In this document: positions 47,514-61,573 of the stretch, piece by piece
Layout: each line of letters begins with the position of its first letter
Numbering within the stretch: position 1 is the first letter of the stretch
From: Hypericum androsaemum
Lineage: Eukaryota; Streptophyta; Magnoliopsida; Malpighiales; Hypericaceae
Reading direction: 5' to 3'
Length of the DNA stretch: 64,000 nucleotides
NCBI GenBank assembly: GCA_963995505.1
Contig: OZ023182.1
Span: 1,503,001 to 1,567,000, forward strand
Translations under genes and position numbers: made by a program
The notes under the pieces: generated by a model
Databases searched by the model: none
Seen by the model: only the letters and a program-made list of their open reading frames with translations
What the model was told of the DNA's origin: nothing

Positions 47514-47945
47514 ATGCCTACGAGGCCAGGAGGTGTGGTATCCCAGGACTGGGAGCCGGTGGTGCTCCGGAAGAAGGCGCCGAAGGCGCAGGACCTCCGA
47601 GACCCGAAGGCGGTGAACGAGGCGCTGAGGAAGGGCGTTGCGGTGGAGACGATCAAGAAGTCCGTCGCCGGGACGAACAAGAAGGCGTCGGCGGTGGCCA
47701 CCAGCGCGAGGAAGCTCGACGAGCAGACGGAGCCGGCGGCGCTGGAGAAGGTTCCGGCGGAGGTGAGGCTGGCGATCCAGAAGGCTCGGCTGGAGAAGAA
47801 GATGAGCCAGGCTGAGCTGGCCAAGCGGATCAACGAGCAGCCTAAGGTCGTCCAGGAGTACGAGAACGGCAAGGCCGTGCCTAACCACCTCGTCCTCGCG
47901 AAGATGGAGAAGGTTCTCGGCGTCAAGCTCAGGGGCAAAAAGTGA
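47514..47945 (+). CDS. MBF1C: Multiprotein-bridging factor 1c, heat-responsive coactivator
   Basis: An intronless gene of 143 codons. The N-terminal MBF1 domain contains the conserved QDWEPVVLRKK, and LRDPKAVNEALRKGVAVET is diagnostic of the c-type paralogue; MBF1a/b have a different sequence here. The C-terminal half is a Cro/XRE-type helix-turn-helix (KKMSQAELAKRINEQPKVVQ, then YENGKAVPN) ending in KLRGKK. MBF1 proteins bridge transcription factors and TBP; MBF1c of Arabidopsis is needed for thermotolerance. Start choice is supported by the family N-terminus (MP-[ST]-R) and the TATA spacing. The codons are strongly GC-biased compared with the flanks. No lesion is seen. Confidence 0.95.
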   Translation: MPTRPGGVVSQDWEPVVLRKKAPKAQDLRDPKAVNEALRKGVAVETIKKSVAGTNKKASAVATSARKLDEQTEPAALEKVPAEVRLAIQKARLEKKMSQAELAKRINEQPKVVQEYENGKAVPNHLVLAKMEKVLGVKLRGKK

Positions 47946-48229
47946 ATAAACAAATAATTAGGTCGGCTGGTGGCGGAAACGAAACGGTGCCGGTTTGGTT
48001 AGTTTCTGTGTGTATATAGACGGCGTCTTTTGCCTGTTGTTTGTTCTGTTCCAAACTGATCCACATATTGTAGAAAGTTAAATGTGGAAGTGGCAATCGG
48101 AAATCGAAGCCTTGATGTTGATCCGTACTGTGTTCTATTTCATCAACTCTTGAAGCTCGTTTGGTAACAAGTTTAAGATGGAAGGAACCGTAAATGACAT
48201 AATTTCATATTCAACTGTTTGGATATGGA
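47946..48229. other. MBF1c downstream region
   Basis: Expected 3' untranslated region and spacer; nothing else seen. Confidence 0.4.
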
Positions 48230-48237
48230 TAGATAAT

Positions 48238-48489
48238 GCCGGGGTGACCATGAAAGATTCGATTTGTTTTTTATTCATCTAAAATTTGATACGAATTTGA
48301 ATAGGTTCATACGAATCTGAATTCGTATTAAAATTCGTAAATACGAATTAAATACAAATTATATTTATCATATTTGAATTTGGCATCTAAAATTTAATTT
48401 AGATTCGAACAGGTGGTTTATACGAATCCAAATTTTTATGCAAATTTGTCACGAATAATAGATTGGATAATTTGATTCGCAAGTCACCC
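48238..48489. mobile_element. Small hAT-like MITE, about 252 bp
   Basis: The 8-bp sequence TAGATAAT occurs immediately left (48230-48237) and right (48490-48497). The ends read GCCGGGGTGACC and the opposite-strand GGGTGACTTGCG, a short imperfect inverted repeat around GGGTGAC. The interior is AT-rich with repeated TACGAAT / ATTCGTA motifs and no coding capacity. An 8-bp duplication with G-rich short termini fits a non-autonomous hAT element; the extra GCCG on the left is unexplained. Confidence 0.55.
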
Positions 48490-48497
48490 TAGATAAT

Positions 48498-49104
48498 AGT
48501 ATCCGAAAGTAATTGCCATGAAAAAGAATAGCAATGGCAATAAATTACGGAAAAACGTGGAGACGATATGAAATCAAGATGAATAATAAGGGACGCACGC
48601 GCACAAGTAGTTCAGAGGCACTTACAAATGAAGATGAAGACCCGATTGATTGTGTTTGCAATACACACTTTGGCCAAGAATGCGATATTTTTTCACTTGA
48701 CGCACATACAACTGATCTGATACTACTAAATACAAAAAAATTACACTTTCCTTATGAATCATCTATGATATCTATGTACAGGCATGGACCATGCTGTGGA
48801 GAGGTGGTACTCAATAGCAACCAGTGCATTTTGTAGTCACCTCTAAAGAAACAATGGGGACTTGCTTTCATGAAGAAATGCAGAAGAACATAAGAGCAAC
48901 AGATCAACAGGTGAAAGCAGAGTACCACTTCTCCGTAATCAGCTTTCAAATGGAGGTCCGATGCAATTCCTCGATCGATCAACCTGTCGGCTGGGACAAG
49001 ACGAATAACATGTCAGCGTTCACGTTGCAATGACAGCAACGAAGCAATCATGTAATGCTAATCTATCTGTATAGGCTGACATCAGAAACATCAACCATTT
49101 GAGG
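48498..49104. other. Region downstream of CK1-like gene
   Basis: Likely holds the 3' untranslated region of the minus-strand kinase gene at its right end. The plus-strand open frame 48534-48836 has no recognisable domain. Confidence 0.4.
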
Positions 49105-51986
<2,882 letters not shown>

Positions 51987-53099
51987 CTCCGGCGGCGACG
52001 GTTACACCTTCTTCCTCTCTACCCACGACCCGATCGCATGATATTATTATACGTTTATTTTCTGTTAATAAGAGGAGGAGAATAAATGAATGAATAATTA
52101 GAGCAGCTGCAGTGAATTGATGATCTGAGCTGGAATCGAGTGCGAGTTGACGAAAAAGGACCTGTCGGGTGGGGAGGGAAACAGAAACCCCCCGCGTAGA
52201 GCAAGTGGGGAGAATGGGACTTTCGCTCTTAAAGGACAGAGGGTATCGCTTGTAAATAAGGGGAAAATTTTGGGCCATAAATAACCCACCCTACCTAAAA
52301 TTCTTGGGTTCATTTCTTTGCGGCATATAAAAGACTTTTCACCCGCCGAATTCTGGTCTTGGGTTAGATTCTGTTCAACGGTAACTATTTTCTCAGATGA
52401 AGGAAAATTCTGTATTCTATAATCAAAATTTAAAATTAAGAAGTAATTTCCTAATTACCAACCGAAATACAATACCCTTCAAAGAATTGAAACGCATCAA
52501 CAACGCCAACCCATTCATTCAACAAATATGACTTGATATATCTAATAGTTAAATTTTTTAGGAATGGTTTTATTGGCAAATTTTACATAATTTATTATTA
52601 TTCGTCTAAATTATATTGAAAGATTAATAATTTAAATATTATAATACGATAATAAAAAATTAATCTTCGAAGAAATTTGATCCGGCTGTAGTTTTTTTTT
52701 GGTGAGAAAAGCCGGCTGTAGTTAAACAATAGGGTGACTTTTTTATCAATCAAAGGATGGTAAATTATTAATTATTTAAAACCACATTAAATCTATTATT
52801 AGCTAAACAAATGACGAAAAATATGCTTGGCTCAAAAAAAGGACTTGAACAATATAAAAATTTGTTCAAATTTTACCATCAAATCTCGTCCCACTAATTT
52901 TTATGGTTTGGAATTTTTCGGCCAATAAAATTGTAATACTTTCAGACATTACATAATTAACCATTATGTTTCCTTGCACGGTATTTTTTCTTTTTTGCTT
53001 TCTATTTTATTAGATTCGTCTTTTTTTTTTACAAACAAGCTTTGTAGTGATATACTAGTTTATAAAAAAACAACTAGGGAAATAATTCAGTTACTTATA
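51987..53099. other. CK1-like promoter/leader and AT-rich spacer
   Basis: Positions 51987-52400 are GC-richer and should hold the leader and promoter of the minus-strand kinase gene. The remainder to 53099 is AT-rich with no gene seen. Confidence 0.4.
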
Positions 53100-53108
53100 A
53101 AAAAACTA
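53100..53108. repeat. 9-bp target-site duplication, left copy (AAAAAACTA)
   Basis: Matches AAATAACTA at 53970-53978 in 8 of 9 positions. Confidence 0.65.
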
Positions 53109-53969
53109 GAGAAAATTACCGTTTACCTACCTGTGGTTTTACCGATATCACTTTTAGACCGTGTGGTTTCAATTTAGTAATTCAGTCCCTGTGCTTTCCA
53201 ATCTTTTACAGCCTACGGTCCACTCCGCTTGACAGAGATAAAACGTCCACCCGGCTTGCCACGTAGACTAAAATGACGTAGTTTTATTATCCATGTGACA
53301 TGCTGACTGGGTAAGTCGTGTATGCCGTGTTAAGATGGTTAATTACCAAATCAGTCATTCTTCCTCTTCTTCCACCTCCTCTTCTCTTTCATCCTCTCCT
53401 CATCCTCCCCCATATTCCAACTCCCTAGTCCGGCATCTCCTCCGTCCTCGTAGTGGCCGAAGACGACGTCATTTCCTCCATCCTGCCGTTTCTCTTAAGT
53501 TTCTCATTCTTCCTCAGTCTGGTCGAGTCTAGAGAGAGAGAAGGGGGGAATGTTGTAGGAAAGGGAAGGAGGAGTGGGAGGGTACTTATAGGGGTCCTGG
53601 AATGACGCATTTGCCGTTAGTCATGATGGAATATGACAGATTTGATAATGGGGGGTTGAAATTTGGGGGAGGATGAGGAGAGAGGATGAAGGAGAAGAGG
53701 AGGTTGAAGAAGAGTAAAAAGGACTGATTTGTTAATTAATCATCTTAACACATCATACACGACTTATCCAGTCAATATGCCATGTGGATAATAAAACTAC
53801 GTCGTTTTAGCCTACGTGGCAAGCCGAGTGGACATTTTATCCCTGTCATCTAGGGTGGACTGTATACTGCAAAAGATTGAAAAGCACAAGGATTGAATTA
53901 CCTAATTGAAATCACACGGCCTAAAAATAATAGCGGTAAAACTACAGGTAGATAAAGTGTACTTTTCCC
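53109..53969. mobile_element. Long-TIR MULE / foldback element, 861 bp
   Basis: Inverted arms of about 280 bp (left 53109-about 53400, right about 53680-53969) leave only a short loop. The right tip read inward is GGGAAAAGTACACTTT, almost the same first 16 bases as the 17.3-kb and 33.2-kb MULEs, and the left tip is GAGAAAATTACCG. Inner arm sequence such as CTTGCCACGTAG and CGTAGTTTTATTATCCA is shared between arms. The imperfect 9-bp duplication fits Mutator-type insertion. No captured gene is recognised; the loop is CTTCTTCC-rich. Confidence 0.78.
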
Positions 53970-54157
53970 AAATAACTAACATAGTTCAGTTATATCATAT
54001 TTATCTAAAGTCTTTGTCTTTACCAAATGCACTCAAATGGAACGCGCGTATCGTCACGGGTCCCCGACTGGTCATCTACTACGATAGTTGGTCGTCTTCG
54101 AAAGTAAATTAAAACCATAATTGGTAAACCATCTAGGACGCCCCAAATCGGAGAGAA

Positions 54158-54562
54158 ATGTTGGGAGACGTGGAGAAGATGGTGGGGATAGGGCTGGTGT
54201 GGGGGGCCACCAACGCCCTGATCCGCCGCGGCGCTCTCCTGTGGGACCACCACAACCGCCACCGGAAAGACAACCAAACAGGAAATCCCCGAAATACCCT
54301 CTGGGCCTCACTAAGCTACTTGATCGGGTTGCTCCTGTTCTGGCAGTACTCGCTGCCCTTCCTCATCAACCTGTCCGCCTCCGCCACGTTCTTCGCGATC
54401 CTCAGCCACGCGCCCATCTCCCTTGCCGTCCCCGTCACCAACGCCACCACGTTCGCCGCCACGGCCGCCTTCGGGATGCTCCTCGGCGAAGGCACCCGCG
54501 TCGGCCCCGCCCTCCTCGGTACGGCTTTCATTGTCGCCGGCATCTTTCTCTGTATTAGTTAA
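54158..54562 (+). CDS. TMEM234-like small membrane protein
   Basis: An intronless gene of 134 codons. It has four probable membrane spans in the pattern of the TMEM234/UPF0546 family, related to EamA-type small transporters: MVGIGLVWGATNALIRRGA, the central SLSYLIGLLLFWQYSLPFLI and NLSASATFFAIL, SLAVPVTNATTFAATAAFG, then LLGEGTR and LLGTAFIVAGIFLCIS. The signature W-G-x-T-N-x-x-x-R-R-G near the N-terminus and the VPVxNxxTF segment support the family. Function is unknown in plants. The coding part is very GC-rich, and the start matches the family (short stretch before the first span). Confidence 0.85.
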   Translation: MLGDVEKMVGIGLVWGATNALIRRGALLWDHHNRHRKDNQTGNPRNTLWASLSYLIGLLLFWQYSLPFLINLSASATFFAILSHAPISLAVPVTNATTFAATAAFGMLLGEGTRVGPALLGTAFIVAGIFLCIS

Positions 54563-55164
54563 CTAACCTAAAATTATCGGATCCGGTTTCTGTAATTTTA
54601 TATATAATATTTTAGCTTTACTGTTTGCGGTTTTGGTTCAATAGCTGTTGGTTGTTATCGATTTTTACCTTAAGCGCCTTCGTTGTGTTTGAATTATTGA
54701 TCTGAAATTAATTTTTTTTAAAGATAAATTTTACACCCACGCCAGGATTTGAACCATGGACCTCATAGATATTATGTTTGTTACTCGAACCATTTTGGAC
54801 GGTGCATCGATGAGGGATTGTTCGGAATTAATCTTCAGGGAGATGAATCCATTTCTATTTTTTGTTAGTATAAGGAATGTAATTTATTTTCTGTTTTCAT
54901 ATTTGAAATTAAAAGTGAAAACTTGAAGTTGATTTGCTTATAATCCAAATAATGAGACCCAGAAGAAAACAGGAGGATGTTTATTTCTGTGTTGGAAATC
55001 GGCTATAGGAAGGGAGAAGGAAACCGAGGAGCTGCTGAATTCTGCAAAGTATTTGGAACTGGGGCTTGGAGCATCAAGGGGGCATCATATATTCAGCTCT
55101 GGCTTGTTTCAGTGCGGCCAGGTCACCGCTGCTTAGTTTGCTGTAGGACCAAGATACCCACCGG
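54563..55164. other. Intergenic
   Basis: Likely TMEM234-like 3' region followed by unannotated DNA. The short plus-strand open frame 54977-55168 is not recognised. Confidence 0.4.
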
Positions 55165-55485
55165 TTAGCAGTGGTCCTGGCTGCACGCCGAGTGATGCTG
55201 GCGGGACCATGACCTCGCAGGCCCTGCCCTCAAATTGTGTGATCCTGCTTTCAATGGTGAGCTCTCCCGGTTTATCTTGACTGTGCCGCCTTTTGTTGCC
55301 CTGCTATCGGCGTACCATAAGCTGGAGAGCACTCGCATCCCATGCTTGTCCGGATAACCGATTCCCTGGTACTTGTGGCGAACTCGGATCGGTACTCTTG
55401 CATACATACCACCTGAGGTTGCAGCAGAGGAAGTGTAGCTGTCAAGTAAATTTCTACCTTCAAGATCAACTATAAATTGTATCAA
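55165..55485 (-). pseudogene. Relic of a xyloglucan endotransglucosylase/hydrolase (XTH) gene
   Basis: The minus strand encodes VPIRVRHKYQGIGYPDKHGM followed by RVLSSLWYADSRATKGGTVK. This aligns with the conserved XTH segment V-P-I-R-V...P-x-x-x-[G/P]-M-R-V-Y-[S/A]-S-L-W-x-A-D-D-W-A-T-x-G-G-x-V-K. The catalytic DEIDFEFLG segment, the signal peptide and the usual C-terminus are absent; DDWAT is degraded to DSRAT and the end is unrelated. It is a broken fragment of one exon. Confidence 0.6.
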
Positions 55486-56742
55486 TATTTTGCGAGTTTC
55501 AATGATTTAATTTTGCTCTCGCCAGGTTATTTGATCACCAGGCTAACTCTGCAGTAACTTCTTTATGCAGTTCAATGGAAACACCTAGATGTGAAGGGGG
55601 AAAGCACATCACTTAGCCACCTCTAGGGCCTCCATTTAATGGTGCAGTACTGTAGTAGGGTCGAATCATGGATAAAACTGCTGCTCCCTTCTTCCATTCC
55701 CCCCAGTAAACACGTACGTGTGGATAATGTATGGCAGACCCGACACATTCGCTAAGATTTCGAAATCGATCTCTGTCGTGTGCGTCTGCAGATGACGACG
55801 ACTGCAAGTATTAACAATCAAGTATTAACTGCACTTAAATCAAGTGCAAGTGCCAGTGCATATAGCTTGTAAATATCCGGACGTACGTGCCGGATTCAGC
55901 AGCGCTGGGGTCAGCAACACGAATCTGACAACAGGGCATCCAACGGCACAAATACTCTTAACGGCAAAAATATCCCGACAGAACAAAAATTCCAACGGCA
56001 CATCATTTCAACGACAAAATCATCCTCATGGCACAAATTTTTCAATGGCACAAAAATTTCAACAGCAAAGATCGACAGCACGTCGATTTTAAAAAAAAGT
56101 TATAATTTATGTAGATCGTTAAATTTCCTTTTCGAAAATATATTATAATAGCAAAAAATTTAAATGAGTCAAAAATTATGGTCCGTCAAAATCTTGATAT
56201 TTTTTTTGAAAAAAAAATTCTGTCAAAAAAAAGGACATTGACTAAGAAATTATTATACATATGTCTAGGAAAATTGTTCTTCGAGGAGCCTTAATTTGAT
56301 ATATATAAAGCCAATAAATTGGCGTCCTATAATTTTTCTTTATGCATTTTATTTTTCCCTTCAATTTTCCATGTTTTATAAATTATGACCTTAAAATATA
56401 AAATTTAAAATCCTAGTCCAAACACTAGAAGTTATAATTATTATCATATTGGAAATTAAACCACACATATATATATAATCATAAAATTAAAAGCTCTTAG
56501 CAATTCAATTATTTTTCGGATATTTGGTACATGCATGGATCGCCTTGGAAATGCGGTGGTCACTAGAAGATCAGGACTTTTTTCTGAAAGGAAATGGCGT
56601 CCAGAAATGACGCAAATAAATATGGTTTGCATCGGTAATTCTTCAAATTGCGATCACAAATTCTCCATCCTTTTTGAGTTTTTTTTTCCCTCTCATAAAC
56701 CAATTACCGACAACATCAAACCCACGCGCGTATAGTAACTGT
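55486..56742. other. Intergenic, contains degenerate tandem repeat
   Basis: No gene recognised beyond the XTH relic. A degenerate repeat (about 55918-56090) is listed separately; the rest is AT-rich and includes the 3' region of the oxidase gene. Confidence 0.4.
55918..56090. repeat. Degenerate tandem repeat, CAACGGCACAAAAATT-type unit
   Basis: About eight diverged copies of a 17-20 bp unit (CAACGGCACAAATACT, TAACGGCAAAAATATC, CCAACGGCACATCATT, CAATGGCACAAAAATTT and others) run in tandem. Confidence 0.65.
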
Positions 56743-59046
56743 TTAGAACAACCGGACCCATATGGCGGCACTAGGCACGCGCTGCCTAACCACCGACAGG
56801 AGGTAGTACCCAGGCGGCGCCACGGCTCCGCTCGGCGGCGCGACAGCGTGGATTGTGTGCGCGATCCCGTCGTGGCTGACGCTCTTGACGCCCAAGCTGA
56901 TCAGCCTCTGGTTCATGGCGACCCCGTGGGTGGCGAAAGCCGGCGCGTACATCGTAACCCTAATGTCGTCCTTCTCGGACGCCTGGTCGTCCGCCTTGAT
57001 CTTCACCACGAACGGCAACCGGTAGTAGATCATATTGTCGGAGAGCTCGGCGAGGATGACGGGGCGGGAGTTGGCTACGGCCGGGTCCAGGTAGGGCGGG
57101 ACGAACTTCTCGACCCTCAGCTCGGTCGGGAACATGGCGTCGTAGATGTACCCGTTGTTGGTGTTGCTTCCGGCGACGAGAACCTTCCCGTCGGGGAGGA
57201 CGGCCGACGAGGAGTGATACATCCTAGGGATATTAGTGGGGGCGAGTTCCTTCATTCTCTTCCCCATTTTAGCCTCCGGGGTGTAGAGGACGGGGACTAG
57301 GTTAGGCTCGCGCGCGAACCCCCACCCGGAGGCTCCGCGCTTGGCGCCGTTGAGGATGAGAACGTCGCCGGTGGGGAGGATCATCATCTCTCCCATGATC
57401 CGGGGAGTAGGCATCATCTCCCGCTTCCACACCGGGTTCTTGTCGGTGATCCGCATCCGGCCGCAGTCCTGGGAGGCGGTGTAGAACACGCCGGCGTCGG
57501 CCTTGCTGTAGGAGTCGATGTGTGCTGAGCCCCCACATACGAGGACATCGGCCGGGATGACGCGGTTCGGATCCTCGTCCGCGAAGAGGGTGATGGGGAG
57601 GAGGACGGACATGCCGGAGGCCGGGTAGTTGCGGTGGCCGCCTTGGAGGACGGGGAACTCGCGGACGACCGTGTTGGTCCGAGGGCTGAGGAGGAGGGAG
57701 CGGTTGTTGGTGAAGATGAAGAGGTTTCCATCGGTGGAGAGGTGGACGAAGGGGTAGAGGTTGTTCTCCTCCGGGTCGGAGGTCTCCTTGAGGAAGGGGA
57801 AGAAGAATGGCTTCTTGTTGGATGCTCCTTCCCGTGGGATGTACTCGTAGCTGAACGACTCTCGCCCTCCCACCACTATGAAGTTGCCGTCTGGTAACTG
57901 TGCTTGTGTTGCGTACCTGGGTAACATCTCGGGTTTAAGTTTAAAAATGAAAAAAATATTATTGAGAGAGTCGGGTTGCGAAAGGATGCGAATATATACC
58001 ATCTCTCGGCGCCAAGAGCAGTTGGGTACTCCCTCCAGTTGCAGGTAGCGCAGGTGCTCAGGAACCTAACAGTGTTGGCCCCTGCCTGGAACCCTCCCGT
58101 GCTCACGAATTGGCCGTCCACGGTCAGCCCTCCCGATGAGCACCATGTGTCGGTATGTAGCTGCATCCACACCACATAATACGGTTTATTATTTTTTGGT
58201 TTAATTAGACTCGAATTTGAATTAAAATAAAATTTTTTCAAAATAATATTGGTGACACTAAAGAAAAATATCACTTTCTAGAAAAAATTTATATTTTTTT
58301 TCTCCAAAAATATTTAAAAATAGAATTTTTAATAATAAATACGTAAATACCAAAAAAAACTTACTTTGTATACGTTCAGATTACCTACGGCTTATAGCGT
58401 TATTCAAATGTTACATTCGATTACTTACGACTTTGTAGAGATTATCACTTTAGAAACTTACGAAAAGAGGCGTCAACTCCCCGGTGGCGATGTCGAAGAG
58501 GACGGAGTGGGCCTTGCAATCCTTTTCCCCGGTCTTCTCATTCAAGATGCGGCATTTTCCATTAGGCAGTTCTATCTTGGAGTCCCTCCAGATGGTAGCG
58601 TCATACATGAGCACCTTGTTGGTCTTGGGGAGCAACATGGAGTGCATGGCCGAAACCCCGGAGTTCTCGGACACCTTCTCCCACGACCCCTTGTAGTTGC
58701 CCCATTTGATCTCGGGCCTCTTCGGGGCAGCAGCCCCCGGGTTCTCGGCCACCTTTGGCGGGTTCAAGAACCCGAAGATCTTCGAGAGCGGGGGGAAGAC
58801 GAAGGCCGAGGTGCTAACGTCCTCGTTCTCCTCCTCGGTTATGGGCTTGGTCCCGTAGTCGTTGGGGACCGGCTTCGATTGGTAGTCCTTCGGGTCCCCG
58901 AACGGGTTACCGAACCGCTCGTGGGGGCCGAGCACCTTCTGCTTCTCGAAGATCTCGTTCGGGTTCGAGAACATCCCCTGGCCGAAGAGCTGGCCGTAGC
59001 TGACAGCGAACAAGAGAGGGAGGACGCATAGGGGCTGGATCCCCAT
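56743..59046 (-). CDS. Glyoxal/galactose oxidase-like copper radical oxidase, 3 exons
   Basis: Exons (minus): 59046-58462, 58160-58000, 57916-56743, joining to 639 codons plus stop with GT-AG introns. A signal peptide (residues about 1-18) is followed by an unusual about 100-residue Pro/charged linker (KPVPNDYGTKPITEEE). The glyoxal-oxidase N-terminal domain and a C-terminal DUF1929 domain come next. All copper-radical residues can be placed by family motifs: Cys202 (TDTWCSSGG), Tyr250 (ERWYATQ), Tyr482-His483 (MYHSSSAVLPDG) and His579 (FATHG). Such enzymes oxidise aldehydes or alcohols and release H2O2 in the wall; some plant members act in anther development. A further in-frame ATG at 59121 would add 25 hydrophobic residues; I prefer 59046, after which the signal peptide is normal. 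Substrate unknown. Confidence 0.92.
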
Positions 59047-59216
59047 TGAAGAGAGGGGAAGGAAGAAAAATAAAATAAAAAGAAGAACAGAATATATATG
59101 CAGATTATATATTATGAGCAATATGAAGAATTAATTGCTTCCGCGAAACTATAAGCTAGTGCCTCGCGGGAGGCGTTTTGTGTGTTATTGCTGAGGATTT
59201 GCATGGCTCTGCATGG

Positions 59217-59225
59217 CTTTTATAG
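59217..59225 (-). promoter_or_regulatory. TATA box of the copper-radical-oxidase gene
   Basis: Minus-strand CTATAAAAG lies 171 bp before the ATG at 59046 (96 bp before the alternative ATG at 59121). Confidence 0.65.
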
Positions 59226-61189
59226 GTAAAATAATCAAGGGTGGTTAATTTTTGGAGATGGGGTTTAATTAGTAGTAACTGTAGATTGTTGCTTAATTAT
59301 AGGACTCCTTGGTTGTAGGAGAGGAACAATTTTTTGGTGGAGGGGATGTTATTTTCACTCTTTTTACTAACTAATTCTGTTGAGAATTGAGGGGAAGGAA
59401 TTAGCCGGCTTCTTTGAACACCTGGCCTCTAAAATAATATTACTGGCTTTTGTTACTGCCAGGAAATTGTTATCCAGGTGCTGGCTTTTACAAGTTGTTA
59501 AAAAAATGCCAGGAATGGAACCATAGCAAAAGGTAGTATTTTTTTTCACTACCAGACCTTACGACTCTTTTGATAATATATTTTTCATTCGCAGTCACCG
59601 GGACGAGACCTTTCTAATGCCTAATTTTGTCAGATATTCAGACATGATAAACATATGTACACACTAAAAAAGAGAGGATAGCTTTCTAGCTTATGGTAAG
59701 GACTTGCTGTTGTCCTCAAGTTTATAAAAATTTCCAATGTGCATCTTTAGGAGAAGAAGAGTAGCTCCTTTGGAGGATCCAGGTTGTGGGCCGTTGGTCC
59801 GGGTTTGGAGCAGGCAGATTGGTGCGGGCCCAACAGAAAATTTTGGAATTCAAGCCACTTCCGGAATTTTTTTGGTAATTTAGCCCTGGCCCCTATCATC
59901 GGGTGTCTGAAGTTTGGAATTAATAAAATTTTATAATTATCAAAAAATAACGATGGAGCAGCAAACAATACTATCTGGGTGACCCTTTTCAATTTTTTCT
60001 CATTATATAAAACACTATTCATATTATTTATTGAATTCAATCAGAAAGCATTTGAAATTCATTATTCTTATCTCAGAAAATATCAATTCTATGGCAAAAG
60101 GTATCACCATATAGAAGCATTGTTTCTAGTATGTTCGATTTGCAAGAGAATCCATAACTCGGCCCATGTTTTCTCGATGCTGATAAATAAAAATTATTCA
60201 ATTTTTGAATGCCTACTAAATCGATTCCCAGATATTAAAAAATCTTTCATAATTAATGGACGCAATTTCAAACTTTTCAATGTCTTGATAGTCATCTGAC
60301 CGTGTTTAGTGCATTATGAGCACGGATTTCTTGTTCTCGAGCTTTCCTTTGAATATGTTATTTTTTATGTCCGTCGGATGTTTGTATTAATGTGTACTTA
60401 GATGACTTGTGGGGAATAAGTTTTTTTGATATACTCGTATATCTAGAGATGTTGATGGTGCAGAGCCAAGGGAGAATTTTTCTAGTGATGATATAAGACC
60501 AGGTTATGCGATACATAAAACGTCAATGAGAGACTTTCCTTCCCGAGGTACTCTTTCTCTATCACGAATTTTTCTCACTGGGTTTTCTCGTGATAGAATT
60601 TTGACGAGACCGACGATTACAACTACACAAAAAATCGAGAGGAACTCTTACATTTAGTAAGTTGTAATTACTCATTTTATTTATATATTTTGGGGTTTTC
60701 CCTCAACTTCCCAAAAAAAAATTAGTTGCATTGCTGAGAAATATTATTCATCGCCCCTAAAAGATATAGTATAATAATGAATCTTCATTATTTTCCATAC
60801 TAAACGGCGCGTATTGTGTCCAAAGGACTAGTGTTAAACTTGGATTTTAAATACAATCCCGACACCTAAGGCTTTGGTATAGATTACTAACTAGCACTTA
60901 GTTGGCTAAAAAGTTGTTCTAATTTATGTAAATTTTAAATTCCAATACTTATTGAAATTTTTTTGTCGTATTTTAAATATCTTATACATATCAAATTAGT
61001 GGACCAAGTACCAAATTGTATAAACCAAAAAAGTCTAATTCAATTCAAGGCGTTTTGGATGTTCAAGGTGCTTATTCTTGAATAAACTTTCTTGGTGATG
61101 TACATGTGGTGATTTATACCTTTGATTGTCTTGGTGTAATATTTTCTCTTGGCTTAGTCTTGAATAAACTTTCTTGGTGATGGCATCAG
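59226..61189. other. Intergenic, AT-rich
   Basis: No gene is recognised. A 106-codon plus-strand open frame at 59979-60299 has AT-driven composition and no family motif. A short hairpin (CTATCACGA ... TCGTGATAG) lies near 60552-60598. The 24-bp segment starting TCTTGAATAAACTTTC occurs at about 61076 and again at about 61158. Confidence 0.45.
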
Positions 61190-61380
61190 CGAGCCGCACC
61201 TTCATCGCCGTTCACCCAATCGTCATTACCATGGCCGCCTTCAATCGGAGAGCTCGATGGTGGCCTCTTCTCCCTCGAGGAGATCAACGAGGCTGATTAC
61301 GCCGCCCTCCAGATTTCCAAGCCCGAGAAGCTGAGAGGTGATGAGAACGAGAACGAGGACGAGGAGCCCAGGGCTTAGTA
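61190..61380 (+). pseudogene. Short GC-rich coding-like fragment, unidentified
   Basis: A plus-strand frame reads GELDGGLFSLEEINEADYAA, then QISKPEK and an acidic ENENEDEEP run before a stop. The G-F/L-x-SLEE-I-x-E-x-x-Y pattern and acidic tail look like the start of a nuclear or nucleolar protein, but I cannot name it. The stretch cctcttctccctcgag is shared with the MULE interior at about 31640. Flanks are unrelated, so this is a gene fragment carried or left by rearrangement. Confidence 0.35.
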
Positions 61381-61573
61381 GGGAGAGAGGAGGTGGGAGA
61401 GGGCGTCCAGGGCGACGAATTTGGAAGATGACATCACAAACTTGTTGATGACGCGGTTGAGAAAGCGGGTGTCACTCAACGAGGGGAGGAAGCATTTCGT
61501 CCGCTTGGTGAAAGCGACGACAACTGTTAGTGGCAGTCGCCTGATAGAAAATGCATGTCTACCAACCCCCTTA

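Noticed and set aside
47432..47953. 173- and 137-codon minus-strand frames opposite MBF1c
   Set aside because: Antisense shadows of the GC-biased MBF1c coding sequence; no motif.
54121..54558. 145-codon frame overlapping the TMEM234-like gene
   Set aside because: Arg/Pro/His-rich shadow in another frame; the membrane-protein frame has conserved family motifs.
54735..54760. Possible tRNA T-loop (GGATTTGAACC)
   Set aside because: No acceptor or anticodon stem can be folded around it; similar GGATTTGAACC strings are common in decayed plant repeats.
56674..57300. Plus-strand 208-codon open frame opposite the oxidase gene, and similarly 58366-59031
   Set aside because: Antisense shadows of the GC-biased third codon position in the oxidase exons; no homology and no promoter.
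59979..60299. 106-codon plus-strand open frame
   Set aside because: AT-rich composition (Ile/Phe/Asn/Lys), no conserved motif, no promoter; likely chance.
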